From contig NZ_JAUCZG010000002.1 of the NCBI RefSeq assembly GCF_030373225.1, positions 124,001 through 188,000 on the forward strand: a stretch of 64,000 bases of DNA, written 5' to 3'. The notes beneath the pieces were generated by a model. It had not been told where the DNA came from, ran no database searches, and was given only the letters and a program-made list of their open reading frames with translations. The position numbers and the translations under genes are program-made. Below, one piece after another: positions 9,083-17,132 of the stretch (positions are counted from its first letter, which is position 1; each line of letters starts with the position of its first letter). The stretch is from Hydrogenophaga sp. (GTDB lineage Bacteria > Pseudomonadota > Gammaproteobacteria > Burkholderiales > Burkholderiaceae_C).

Positions 9083-9736
9083 ATGACGACCCTGCTCACG
9101 ACCGAGCCCGTTCAACTCGGACCTTTGGCACTGCCGGGCGATCTGGTGCTGCCGCACCGCCCACTCGGCCTGGTGATGTTCGTCCACGGCAGCGGCAGCG
9201 GGCGCCACAGTCCGCGCAACAGGTGGGTGGCCGACGTCTTTCATCGGCACCACCTGGGCACGCTGTTGTTCGACCTGCTGACCGAAGAGGAGGCGCAGGA
9301 CCGGCGCAAGGTGTTCGACATCGAATTGCTGGGCCGGCGCGTGGTCGAGGCCATCCACTGGACCAGCCACCACCCCGAACTGGCCCACCTGCACCTCGGG
9401 CTGTTCGGCGCCAGCACGGGTGCGGCGGCGGCCCTGGTCGCTGCCGCCGGGCAGCCCGCCAGGGTGGCGGCTGTGGTCTCGCGCGGCGGGCGACCCGATC
9501 TGGCCATGGACGCCCTGCCGCAGGTGCAGGCGCCCACCTTGCTGATCGTGGGCGGGCTCGACACCGAGGTGCTGGCGCTCAACCGCCAGGCCCTGCGCCG
9601 GCTGAAAGCGCCCCGGCGACTGGAAGTGGTGCCCGGTGCGAACCATCTGTTCGAAGAACCGGGTGCGCTGGGCAGCGTGGCGATCTTCGCCTCCTGCTGG
9701 TTCGAGCAGTACCTGGGCATCGAGAGACACCCGTGA
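9083..9736 (+). CDS. Alpha/beta-hydrolase, dienelactone-hydrolase-like
   Basis: A 217-residue alpha/beta-hydrolase. The oxyanion region is VMFVHGSGSGRHSPRN; the nucleophile elbow is LFGASTGAAAAL; the acid is in LLIVGGLDTEV; the histidine is in VPGANHLFEEPG near the C-terminus. Its last codons overlap the next gene by GTGA, so hydrolase and phosphoribosyltransferase are translated together. In other bacteria these two domains occur side by side or fused, but no reaction is established for the pair. The start at 9083 follows the family N-terminus; the longer track ORF is not supported. Confidence 0.82.
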   Translation: MTTLLTTEPVQLGPLALPGDLVLPHRPLGLVMFVHGSGSGRHSPRNRWVADVFHRHHLGTLLFDLLTEEEAQDRRKVFDIELLGRRVVEAIHWTSHHPELAHLHLGLFGASTGAAAALVAAAGQPARVAAVVSRGGRPDLAMDALPQVQAPTLLIVGGLDTEVLALNRQALRRLKAPRRLEVVPGANHLFEEPGALGSVAIFASCWFEQYLGIERHP

Positions 9737-10446
9737 GCAAACCCGTGTGGATCGACACCCAGGCCACAGCGCACCCAGGCAGCGCGATGGCACCGGCCAC
9801 GGTCTTCCGGAACCGCGCCCAGGCCGGCCGCGCACTGGCCAGCGAGTTGCTGCAACTGGGCCTGCAAGGTCGTGTGGTGGTGCTGGCATTGCCGCGCGGC
9901 GGCGTGCCGGTGGCCGCAGAAATCGCCAGCGCGCTGGGGGCACCGCTGGACCTGTTGCTGGTCCGCAAGATCGGCGCGCCGTTCCAGCCCGAACTGGCGG
10001 TCGCCGCGGTGGTCGATGGCTCGCCACCCGAGCTGGTGGTCAACGAAGACGCCGCCGGGCTGCCCGGCGTCAACGATGCCTGGATCCAGCAACAGCTGCC
10101 GGCCGCGCTGCGCGAGATCGAGCGGCGCCGGGGCGTGTACCTGGCGGGACGACCGCCGCAGCCGGTCGAGGGGGCCACCGTCATCGTGGTCGACGACGGC
10201 GTGGCCACCGGCACCACCCTGCGGGCCGCGCTGCGCGCGCTGCGCCGGCGCCGCCCGGCCCGCCTGATCGTCGCGGTGCCGGTGGGGCCTCGTGCCACCA
10301 TGGTCGGCTTGAGCGACGAGGTGGACCAGGTGGTCTGCCTGCTGGAGCCCCGGCCGTTTCGCGCCATCGGCCTGCACTACCTCGACTTCCACCAGCTGAC
10401 CGACGACGAGGTGCGGGCGGCGCTGGGTACCGCCCAGCCCGGTTGA
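9733..10446 (+). CDS. Phosphoribosyltransferase domain protein
   Basis: A 237-residue type I phosphoribosyltransferase fold. The PRPP-binding motif is VIVVDDGVATGTTLRAA at about residue 155-172; the upstream LALPRGGVPVAAEIASAL and LLLVRKIGAPFQPELA blocks are typical of the uncharacterised PRTase family that accompanies dienelactone-hydrolase-like proteins. The GTG start at 9733 overlaps the preceding stop; an ATG at 9787 is an alternative that would still keep the domain. Acceptor base unknown. It ends 6 bases from the convergent CheB/CheR gene. Confidence 0.82.
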   Translation: MSKPVWIDTQATAHPGSAMAPATVFRNRAQAGRALASELLQLGLQGRVVVLALPRGGVPVAAEIASALGAPLDLLLVRKIGAPFQPELAVAAVVDGSPPELVVNEDAAGLPGVNDAWIQQQLPAALREIERRRGVYLAGRPPQPVEGATVIVVDDGVATGTTLRAALRALRRRRPARLIVAVPVGPRATMVGLSDEVDQVVCLLEPRPFRAIGLHYLDFHQLTDDEVRAALGTAQPG

Positions 10447-10452
10447 AGCCGC

Positions 10453-13392
10453 TCAGGCCCGGGGAGGCGCCTCCCTGGCGAAACTCACCAGCACCAGGTC
10501 GGCGATGCGGCTCTTGTCGGCCACGCGGCGGGTGCGCACCCGCAGGTGTTGCACACCGATGCCGTCGAAGGCGTGGCTGAGCGAGCGCTCTTCGGCGGGA
10601 CGCTGGCCCGTCCGCACCGCGTCGAGCAGCTCGTGCATGGCGGCAAAGTCCCACTGCCGGTTGGCGATCTCGTAGAAGCCGCGGCCCAGGGTGCCTTCCG
10701 GCTGACCCCCGAACAGGTCGAGAAAGGCGCGGTTGGCGGTGAGCACCTGCAGCTGGTCGTCGAGCACCACCAGCGGTTCGTACACCGTGTCCACCACCGC
10801 CTCGGCCAGGTCGCGCGCCTGGCGCATCGCCAGCGCCAGCACGCGTTCGGTCACATCGTTGAAGGTCAGCACCACGCCGTCGATCACGTTGTCCACCGTG
10901 CGGTAGGGCTTGATGCGCGCGAGGTACCAGGTGTTGCCGGTGGTGCGCACCTCGCGCTCCAGCGGCGTGAGCGTGTCCAGCACGCCCTGCGCGTCGCCCA
11001 GCAGGTCCACATCCTGCAGGTCGCAGCGGATGTCGGCCAGCGGGCGGCCCACGTCGGAGGGCACCAGCCGGAACACCGAGGTGGCGTCGCGGGTGAAGCG
11101 GCGGATCAGCAGGCGGCGGTCGAGAAAGACCGAACCCACGTTGATGTTGTCGAGCAGGTTCTTCATGTCGTCCTGCATGCCGGTGAGCTGTTCCACCTTG
11201 GTCTGCAGTTCCGAGTTCACCGTGACCAGCTCCTCGTTGACCGACTGCAGCTCCTCCTTCGAGGTTTCCAGCTCCTCGTTGGTGGACTGCAGTTCTTCGT
11301 TGGTGGACTGCAACTCCTCGTTGGTCGACTGCAGTTCCTCGTTGGAAATCTGCTGCTCCTCCACCATCGCGCCCAGCGTCTGCTTGCTCAGCATCAGCTC
11401 GTGTTCCAGCGCCTGCAGCCGCTGTGCCTCGGTGCTGGCAGCGGCCTTGCGCCGCCGCGTCGGCCCGCGCGCCGGCGACGGGTCCAGCTCCTGGAAGCTG
11501 AACAGCAGCAGGCTGCGGCTGGGCTCGGGTCCGGCGATCGCGCGCACGCTCAGCGTCACGGTCTGCACGCTGTCATCGACCTTGTGCAGCACCTCGCAGC
11601 GGGTCGGGCTCAGGTCGCCCGCTGCGGCCTTCTGCAAGGCCGCACGCACATCGACCTGCAGGCTCTCGGTGGACATGTCCACCACGTTGTGCGTGGGCTG
11701 GCCCGGGGCCAGCCGCAGGTAGCGGCCGGTCTCGCCGTGCACGAACAGGATGTCGCCCTGCAGGTCGGTGAGCACCGAGGCCGGCGCGAAGGCCTGCAGC
11801 AGGGTGCGCCGCGCGAGGTCGGCGGCGGCGGCCTCGCGCGGCTTGGTCACCGCCGGCGGCATGGCCGTGCCCGCCGGGTCGGTGGTCCACGACAGGCGGC
11901 TGCTGATCACCGCGCGCCGCGAGGCCAGGGTGGGCCGGGCGCGGTAGATGTTGAGCCGCCGGTCCAGGGTTTCGAACAGCTCGCCGTGGCTGCCGATGCT
12001 CTCCGACGGCGACAGGCACAGCACACCGCCGGGGCGCAGCGCGTAATGAAAGATCGGCACCAGCCGGTCCTGCAGTTCGGGCTCGAGGTAGATCAGCACA
12101 TTGCGGCAGGTCAGCAGGTCCAGCCGGGTGAAGGGCGGGTCCTTGATGACGCTCTGCACCGCAAACACCACCATCTCGCGGATTTCCTTGCGCACCCGGT
12201 AACCGCCCTCCTCCTTGATGAAAAAGCGGCGCAGGCGCTCGGGCGTGACGTCCTGCGCGATGTTGGGCGGGTACAGGCCCGCACGGGCCACGGCCACCGC
12301 GTCGGCGTCGATGTCGGTGCCATAGATCAGCACCGGCCAGTCGCGCCGCTGTTCATCGGCCAGCTCGCGCATCAACATGGCCACCGAATAGGCCTCTTCA
12401 CCGGTGGCACAACCGGCCACCCAGACGCGCAGGGTCTCGTGTTCGCCCCGGTGCGCCAGCAACGCCGGCAGCACCTCGCGCTTGAGCGTGTCGAACACCG
12501 CCGCATCGCGAAAGAAGCTCGTGACGTTGATCAGCAACTCGCGAAACAGCGTCTGCACCTCGGGCGGATGCTCCTTGAGGTAGCGCTCGTAGGTGGCCAG
12601 GTCCTCGATGCCCTGCTGCGTCATGCGCCGCTCGATGCGCCGACCCAGGGTGCTCTTCTTGTACTGCGAGAAATCGTGGCCGGTGCCCAGGCGCAGTTGC
12701 ATGAGCACGCCCGCCAGCTGGCGCGAGGCGGCGCTGTCGTCGGCGCTGCGAGGGCGGGCACCGAGCCGGCGGGCATGCGCCAGCAGCAGCGCCGGCATCG
12801 CCTCGACCGCCAGCGCCTGGGTGGCAAAGCCCGACTTCAGCGCGCTGGCCGGCATGCCGTCGAAACGTGCGCTGGAGGGCTCCTGCACCAGGCCCAGGCC
12901 ACCCGCGCCGTGCACGGCACGGATGCCCAGCGTGCCGTCGGTGCCGGTGCCCGAGAGAATGATGGCCACCGCCGCTTCGCCCTGGTCGGCCGCCAGTGCG
13001 CGGAAGAAACTGTCGATCGGCAGGTGGCGCCCGCGCGGCTCGCTCGGCAGGCTCAGGCCGAGCACGCCGCCCGCAATCACCAGGTCGCGGTTGGGCGGAA
13101 TCACATGCACCCGGTTCGCCTGCACCGGCATGCCGTCGGTGGCCTCCACCACCGGCATGGTGGTGCTGCGGCGCAGGATCTCGGCCAGGATGCTCGGGTG
13201 GGTGGGGTCGAGGTGTTGCACCAGCACGAAGCCCATGCCGCTGTCCGGCGGCATGGCGCGCAGGAACTGCTCGAACGCCTCCAGCCCGCCGGCCGAAGCG
13301 CCGAGCGCCACCACCGGACAGGGGGGAGCGCCTGTCGGCGCATCGGCGTCCGGGCGGGTGCCGGACGGTGGGGGCTGTTTTTTCGTGACCAT
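10453..13392 (-). CDS. CheB-CheR fusion with coiled coil and PAS domains
   Basis: A 979-residue cytosolic protein. A CheB methylesterase domain (about 25-205) has its triad in GASAGGLEAF, VQHLDPTHPS and ILSGTGTDGTLGI. A CheR methyltransferase domain (about 220-485) has WVAGCATGEEAYSVAML and DLLTCRNVLIYLEPELQ. A linker leads to a coiled coil (about 665-735) made of near-identical NEELQSTNEELQS repeats, then two PAS domains (about 735-850 and 860-965). There is no kinase domain or CheY-like domain, and no MCP in the window. It lies 79 bases after the NarL-type regulator gene on the same strand, so it may be an output or input partner of the kinase pair upstream. Confidence 0.93.
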   Translation of the reverse strand: MVTKKQPPPSGTRPDADAPTGAPPCPVVALGASAGGLEAFEQFLRAMPPDSGMGFVLVQHLDPTHPSILAEILRRSTTMPVVEATDGMPVQANRVHVIPPNRDLVIAGGVLGLSLPSEPRGRHLPIDSFFRALAADQGEAAVAIILSGTGTDGTLGIRAVHGAGGLGLVQEPSSARFDGMPASALKSGFATQALAVEAMPALLLAHARRLGARPRSADDSAASRQLAGVLMQLRLGTGHDFSQYKKSTLGRRIERRMTQQGIEDLATYERYLKEHPPEVQTLFRELLINVTSFFRDAAVFDTLKREVLPALLAHRGEHETLRVWVAGCATGEEAYSVAMLMRELADEQRRDWPVLIYGTDIDADAVAVARAGLYPPNIAQDVTPERLRRFFIKEEGGYRVRKEIREMVVFAVQSVIKDPPFTRLDLLTCRNVLIYLEPELQDRLVPIFHYALRPGGVLCLSPSESIGSHGELFETLDRRLNIYRARPTLASRRAVISSRLSWTTDPAGTAMPPAVTKPREAAAADLARRTLLQAFAPASVLTDLQGDILFVHGETGRYLRLAPGQPTHNVVDMSTESLQVDVRAALQKAAAGDLSPTRCEVLHKVDDSVQTVTLSVRAIAGPEPSRSLLLFSFQELDPSPARGPTRRRKAAASTEAQRLQALEHELMLSKQTLGAMVEEQQISNEELQSTNEELQSTNEELQSTNEELETSKEELQSVNEELVTVNSELQTKVEQLTGMQDDMKNLLDNINVGSVFLDRRLLIRRFTRDATSVFRLVPSDVGRPLADIRCDLQDVDLLGDAQGVLDTLTPLEREVRTTGNTWYLARIKPYRTVDNVIDGVVLTFNDVTERVLALAMRQARDLAEAVVDTVYEPLVVLDDQLQVLTANRAFLDLFGGQPEGTLGRGFYEIANRQWDFAAMHELLDAVRTGQRPAEERSLSHAFDGIGVQHLRVRTRRVADKSRIADLVLVSFAREAPPRA

Positions 13393-13471
13393 GTCCGCTC
13401 CTCGATGCCGGGTATTGTCGCCCGGTCAACCCCGCCGGGGACTCCGGCGGGACCAGGCACCTGCCTGAGCC

Positions 13472-14158
13472 TCAGGCGGGACCCGGGCCAGCACCGAGGT
13501 CGACCTTGCCGACCTGGTGTTCCAGCCCGAAGCGGATCAGCGCGGCGGTGCTGTCGAGCTGCAGCTTCTCCAGGATGCGGGTCTTGTGGGTGCTCACCGT
13601 CTTGATCGACAGGTGCAGCGATTCGGCAATGTCCACCATGCGCTCGCCCGCGACGATGCGCTGCATGATCTCCAGCTCGCGGTTGGACAGCATGCCCAGG
13701 TCGGAGGCCGGGCGGCGGCCGGTGAGTTGCTGCACCACCCGCTCGGCCAGCACCGCGGTCACGAAGACACCGCCCGAGGCGACCTTGCGCACCGCCGCCA
13801 CCAGCTCTTCGCTGGCGCTGTCCTTGGTCACATAACCGCTGGCGCCGGCCTGGAAGGCACGCAGCGCGTACTGCTCTTCGCTGTGCATGGTGAGCACCAG
13901 CACCGCCACGCCGGGAAAACCTTCCTTGATGCGGTGGATCAGGTCGAGCCCGCTCATGCCGGGCAGGGAGAGGTCGGCGATCACCAGGTCGAAGGACTCG
14001 CGCCGCAGGCATTCCAGGGCCTGGAAGCCGGTGCCGGCTTCGGTGATGGACCACCGGTTGCCCTGGGGATCGAGCAGGCGCTTGAGCCCCTCGCGCACCA
14101 CGGTGTGGTCGTCCACCAGCAGCAGGCGCAAGGGTTCGTGCATCCGCTCGCCGCTCAT
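13472..14158 (-). CDS. NarL/LuxR-family response regulator
   Basis: A 228-residue two-domain regulator. The receiver (about 10-125) has LLLVDDHTVVREGL, phosphoacceptor Asp in LVIADLSLPGMSG and the lysine in GYVTKDSASEE. The LuxR helix-turn-helix (about 150-215) reads LSNRELEIMQRIVAGERMVDIAESL, then SIKTVSTHKTRILEKL, like the UvrY/BvgA group. The ATG at 14158 overlaps the stop of the kinase gene before it (ATGA); a second Met five residues on is possible. It is the only DNA-binding partner of the two kinases upstream. Confidence 0.93.
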   Translation of the reverse strand: MSGERMHEPLRLLLVDDHTVVREGLKRLLDPQGNRWSITEAGTGFQALECLRRESFDLVIADLSLPGMSGLDLIHRIKEGFPGVAVLVLTMHSEEQYALRAFQAGASGYVTKDSASEELVAAVRKVASGGVFVTAVLAERVVQQLTGRRPASDLGMLSNRELEIMQRIVAGERMVDIAESLHLSIKTVSTHKTRILEKLQLDSTAALIRFGLEHQVGKVDLGAGPGPA

Positions 14159-15297
14159 GCCGGTCGTCCCGCCCGGTCCACCGGTGTGTCCTTGAGGTCC
14201 AGGTTCTGCGTCAAGCGCAGGCCGAACCAGCCGGAGCCATCGGGCGCGGTGTCGAGGTCCAGCCGGCCCCCGAGCAGGCGGGCGCGGTGCTCCAGGATCA
14301 GCGAAGGTTCGGAGCGCGCGTCCAGGCGCCAGGGTGAGCCGGGTTCGCTGGCGCGCGCGCGCAGGCTCAGGATGAACTGCCCCAGCGGTCGCTGCACCGC
14401 GATGTCGAGGTCCGAGGCATGGGTCTCGTGCAGCAGGTACGAGAGCGATTCCTGGAAGAACCGGTAGAGCCCCAGCGAAACCGCCCGGCCCAGCGGCGGC
14501 AGGTCGTGGTCCATGTGCAGGGCCAGCTTGAGGTTGAGCCGGCGCGCCGTGTCCTTGGCCAGCCACTCGATCGCCGGGTGCAGCCCCAGGTCGTCGAGCA
14601 TGGGTGGGCGCAGGTCGATCGTGATGCGCCGCACCAGCGCCAGCGCCTGGTCGATGTCGGCGGCCAGCGCCGCGCAGCCGGGCAGGCCGGCCAGTCCGAT
14701 CTTGATCGCGCTCAGGCGCTGGCCCAGGTCTTCATGCAGCTCCAGCGCCATGCGACGGCGCTCCGATTCGCGGGCGTCGGCGTCGATGGCGGCAATGCGG
14801 CGCTCGACCTCGGAGCGCACCCGCTCGGTCACATCGGTGATGGACACCCGCAGGGACGGCGCTGCGTTCTCACCCGACACCCGCACGCTGTTGATGGCGG
14901 CAAACCAGTGCCGTGTGCGGCCGGAGGAGTTCATCGTGAGGTCGATGCGCTGCGGGGTTTCGCGCCCCAGCGCCCAGCGCAGGTAGAGGTGCCAGCGATC
15001 GGCATCGTTGGAGCCGACAAAACGCGCCAGCGGAAGGCCCAGCAGGCTCGAACGCGGCTGCCCCAGCAGGCCGGCACCGGTCAGGTTGATCTGGCTGATG
15101 CAACCCTGTGCGTCCAGCGTGCAATAGCCCACGGGGGCAAAGTCGTACAGGTCGCGGTAGCGATCGTGCGCTGCGGCCAGGTCGGACTGCGCGCGCCGCA
15201 GTTCCTCGTTCTGCTGAACCAGCTCGACCTGGTGCACGTGCAACTCGTGCTCCAGGGCTTCGAGGCTCGCGGCGGGGGTGCCCGGTGACTCGCTCAT
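14155..15297 (-). CDS. PAS histidine kinase of HisKA_3 type with degenerate ATP-binding domain
   Basis: A 380-residue cytosolic protein: coiled coil (about 10-45), PAS (about 45-170, LYDFAPVGYCTLDAQGCIS), HisKA_3 dimerisation domain with the phospho-histidine in MALELHEDLGQRLSAIK, and a C-terminal GHKL-like region. The ATP site is eroded: the N-box reads FFQESLSYLLHETHAS where an Asn is expected, no DxGxG box is present, and the lid block is SLILEHRARLLGG. The preceding kinase has all three. RBS GGAG lies 7 bases before the ATG. It may be phosphorylated in trans or act as a regulatory subunit. Confidence 0.88.
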   Translation of the reverse strand: MSESPGTPAASLEALEHELHVHQVELVQQNEELRRAQSDLAAAHDRYRDLYDFAPVGYCTLDAQGCISQINLTGAGLLGQPRSSLLGLPLARFVGSNDADRWHLYLRWALGRETPQRIDLTMNSSGRTRHWFAAINSVRVSGENAAPSLRVSITDVTERVRSEVERRIAAIDADARESERRRMALELHEDLGQRLSAIKIGLAGLPGCAALAADIDQALALVRRITIDLRPPMLDDLGLHPAIEWLAKDTARRLNLKLALHMDHDLPPLGRAVSLGLYRFFQESLSYLLHETHASDLDIAVQRPLGQFILSLRARASEPGSPWRLDARSEPSLILEHRARLLGGRLDLDTAPDGSGWFGLRLTQNLDLKDTPVDRAGRPA

Positions 15298-15310
15298 GGT
15301 GGTGACTCCC

Positions 15311-16855
15311 TCATTCAAGGCTGCCGCGGGTGGATTCATCGAACAACGGCTCCTGCGTGTGGCCGACATCGTCGTCATCCCGGGTGGCCGGCGGCTGCAC
15401 CAGGGGCACGTGCACCAACAGCCGGGCACCGCCCCCGGACGCGTTGGCCACCGAGAGTCGCCCACCCAGCATCAGCACCCGCTCGCGGATGCCCAGCAGG
15501 CCGAACGAGCCCGGGTTGCGCGTCCGCTTGCCCAGGGGGAAGCCCACGCCGTTGTCCTGGATGGCCAGCTGCAGTACATCGGCCGTGCACGACAGATCGA
15601 GCTGCACCCGTGTGGCGTGGGCATGGCGTGTGATGTTGGTCAAGGCTTCCTGCACGATGCGGTAGAGCGTGGTCGAAAGCTCCGGGGAAAGCAGACGCAC
15701 GCAATCGCCCAGCCGGGTGTGCACCTCGATGCCGGTGCGCCGCTTGAACTCCTTGACCAGCCAGTCGATCGCCTCGGCCAGGCCCAGGTCGTCGAGCATC
15801 AGCGGGCGCAGGTCCATGGAAATGCGGCGCGCCGAAGCCACCGTTTCGTCCAGCATGTCGAGCATGATCTGTGCACGCTCGCCCACGCCCATGCCGGGGT
15901 GGTCGCGCTGGCAGGAAATCATTTCCAGCTTGAGCGCGGTGAGCCGCTGGCCGAGCTCGTCGTGCAGCTCGCGCGCGATGCGCCGGCGCTCCTCTTCGCG
16001 CGCGGCCACCAGGTTGGCCGACAACTCGCGCAAGGTGCGGCGCGAGCGAAGGAGGTTCTGCTTCTCGCGTGAACGCTGGGTGATGTCGTTGATCACCATC
16101 TGCACAAAACTGTGTTCGTGGTCGGGCAACACCGCCACCACCATCTCGACCTGGAGCAACGCTCCGTCGGCGCGCTGCAAGGCGCCCACCACCACCGACA
16201 CGCCGTCCGCCTGCTCCAGGTCCTGCAGCTTGCTGCGCACCGGGGCGTGCGAGTCGGGCGAGAGCAGCTCGAAGATGGACCGCCCCACCAGCCGCTCGGG
16301 CTGATCGAGCCCCACCAGCCGCGCACAGGCCGGATTGGCGAAGACCACGCGGTCCCGCTCGGTGATCCAGATCGCCACCGGCGCGCGCTCGAACACCGAG
16401 CGCAGGCGCTGGTTGAGCTGCTCGATCACGGAGGTCATGCGGTTGACCTCGCTGAGGTCGCGCAGCACCGCCGTGCAATGGGCGTGCCCGCCCTCAGGCA
16501 GTACCCCGTCGCTCTTGAAGATGGCGGCCTCCAGCGCAAACTCTTCGCCGTTGGCACGCAGGCCGAGCAGCTGGCCACGCCGGCCCATCGGGCGCTCGAT
16601 TTCGCCGGATGCGCAGAACCTTTGCACATGGTCATGGTGCGCGGCGCGCAAACGCGGCGGGATCAGGCTGCCGAGATCGAGGCCCAGCGCCTGCTCGCTG
16701 GTGAGACCGAACATGCTCAGCCCCGCCGGATTGATCGCGACGATGCGCTGCTGCCGATCGACCGTGATCACCGCCTCCAGTGCCGCATGGGCCAGTCGAG
16801 GCTCCGCCAAAGCTTGTGAGGCCGGGGGCACACGGTCCATGCTTTCAGAAATCAT
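15311..16855 (-). CDS. Two-PAS sensor histidine kinase of HisKA_3 type
   Basis: A 514-residue soluble kinase. Two PAS domains span about 15-135 (LAHAALEAVITVDRQQRIVAIN) and 150-275 (VFERAPVAIWITERDRVVFAN). The HisKA_3 block ARELHDELGQRLTALKLEM carries the phospho-histidine; the ATPase has the N-box IVQEALTNITRHAHA, DNGVGFPLG and FGLLGIRERVLMLGG. No membrane segment is visible, so the signal is probably internal, such as redox, flavin or heme through PAS. Start chosen at MISESMDRVPP; a GTG or further upstream codons are possible. It is the first gene of the kinase-kinase-regulator-CheBR set and is divergent from the FNR-family gene. Confidence 0.9.
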   Translation of the reverse strand: MISESMDRVPPASQALAEPRLAHAALEAVITVDRQQRIVAINPAGLSMFGLTSEQALGLDLGSLIPPRLRAAHHDHVQRFCASGEIERPMGRRGQLLGLRANGEEFALEAAIFKSDGVLPEGGHAHCTAVLRDLSEVNRMTSVIEQLNQRLRSVFERAPVAIWITERDRVVFANPACARLVGLDQPERLVGRSIFELLSPDSHAPVRSKLQDLEQADGVSVVVGALQRADGALLQVEMVVAVLPDHEHSFVQMVINDITQRSREKQNLLRSRRTLRELSANLVAAREEERRRIARELHDELGQRLTALKLEMISCQRDHPGMGVGERAQIMLDMLDETVASARRISMDLRPLMLDDLGLAEAIDWLVKEFKRRTGIEVHTRLGDCVRLLSPELSTTLYRIVQEALTNITRHAHATRVQLDLSCTADVLQLAIQDNGVGFPLGKRTRNPGSFGLLGIRERVLMLGGRLSVANASGGGARLLVHVPLVQPPATRDDDDVGHTQEPLFDESTRGSLE

Positions 16856-16943
16856 GTTGTCTCGGCTCGATTGGGTCACTGCAAAACATCTTAGAAAGCT
16901 TCCCCGATATCGGCCAGCGCCAAAACCCCAATACCCGGGCCCC

Positions 16944-16957
16944 TTGATGCAGGTCAA
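16944..16957. promoter_or_regulatory. FNR-type box in front of the kinase and regulator genes
   Basis: TTGATGCAGGTCAA fits TTGAT-N4-ATCAA at 9 of 10 positions. It lies in the 277-base divergent region, 89 bases from the kinase start and 175 from the FNR-family start. It could control either gene, including autoregulation. Confidence 0.6.
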
Positions 16958-16972
16958 TGCCTCGTCGGGAAG

Positions 16973-17003
16973 GGTAGGAATTTTCCTAACCAGGGGTAGG
17001 AAT
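16973..17003. promoter_or_regulatory. Inverted and direct repeats of GGTAGGAAT, possible NarL/BvgA-type operator
   Basis: GGTAGGAA-TT-TTCCTAACC contains the perfect dyad TAGGAA-N2-TTCCTA, followed 4 bases later by another GGTAGGAAT. The half-site TTTCCTA resembles the heptad bound by BvgA-like NarL regulators. The site lies between the kinase operon, which encodes such a regulator, and the FNR-family gene. Assigning it to that regulator is inference. Confidence 0.4.
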
Positions 17004-17132
17004 GGGTCACATCACGCGCAGCCGCTTTCCGAACGCAGGTCGCGCCGGACTCCGATGGTGCGCGGTGGCCCGGCGGCGCATCCTTGAAGCTGTGAACCAG
17101 GACAACAAACCAGCCACCCAGGAGATCCCTTG

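Noticed and set aside
11230-11355. Short tandem DNA repeats as possible mobile or CRISPR-like array
   Set aside because: They encode the NEELQST coiled-coil heptads of the CheB-CheR protein.
10546-13605. ORF of 1019 residues on the plus strand
   Set aside because: His/Gln/Arg-rich antisense shadow of the CheB-CheR gene.
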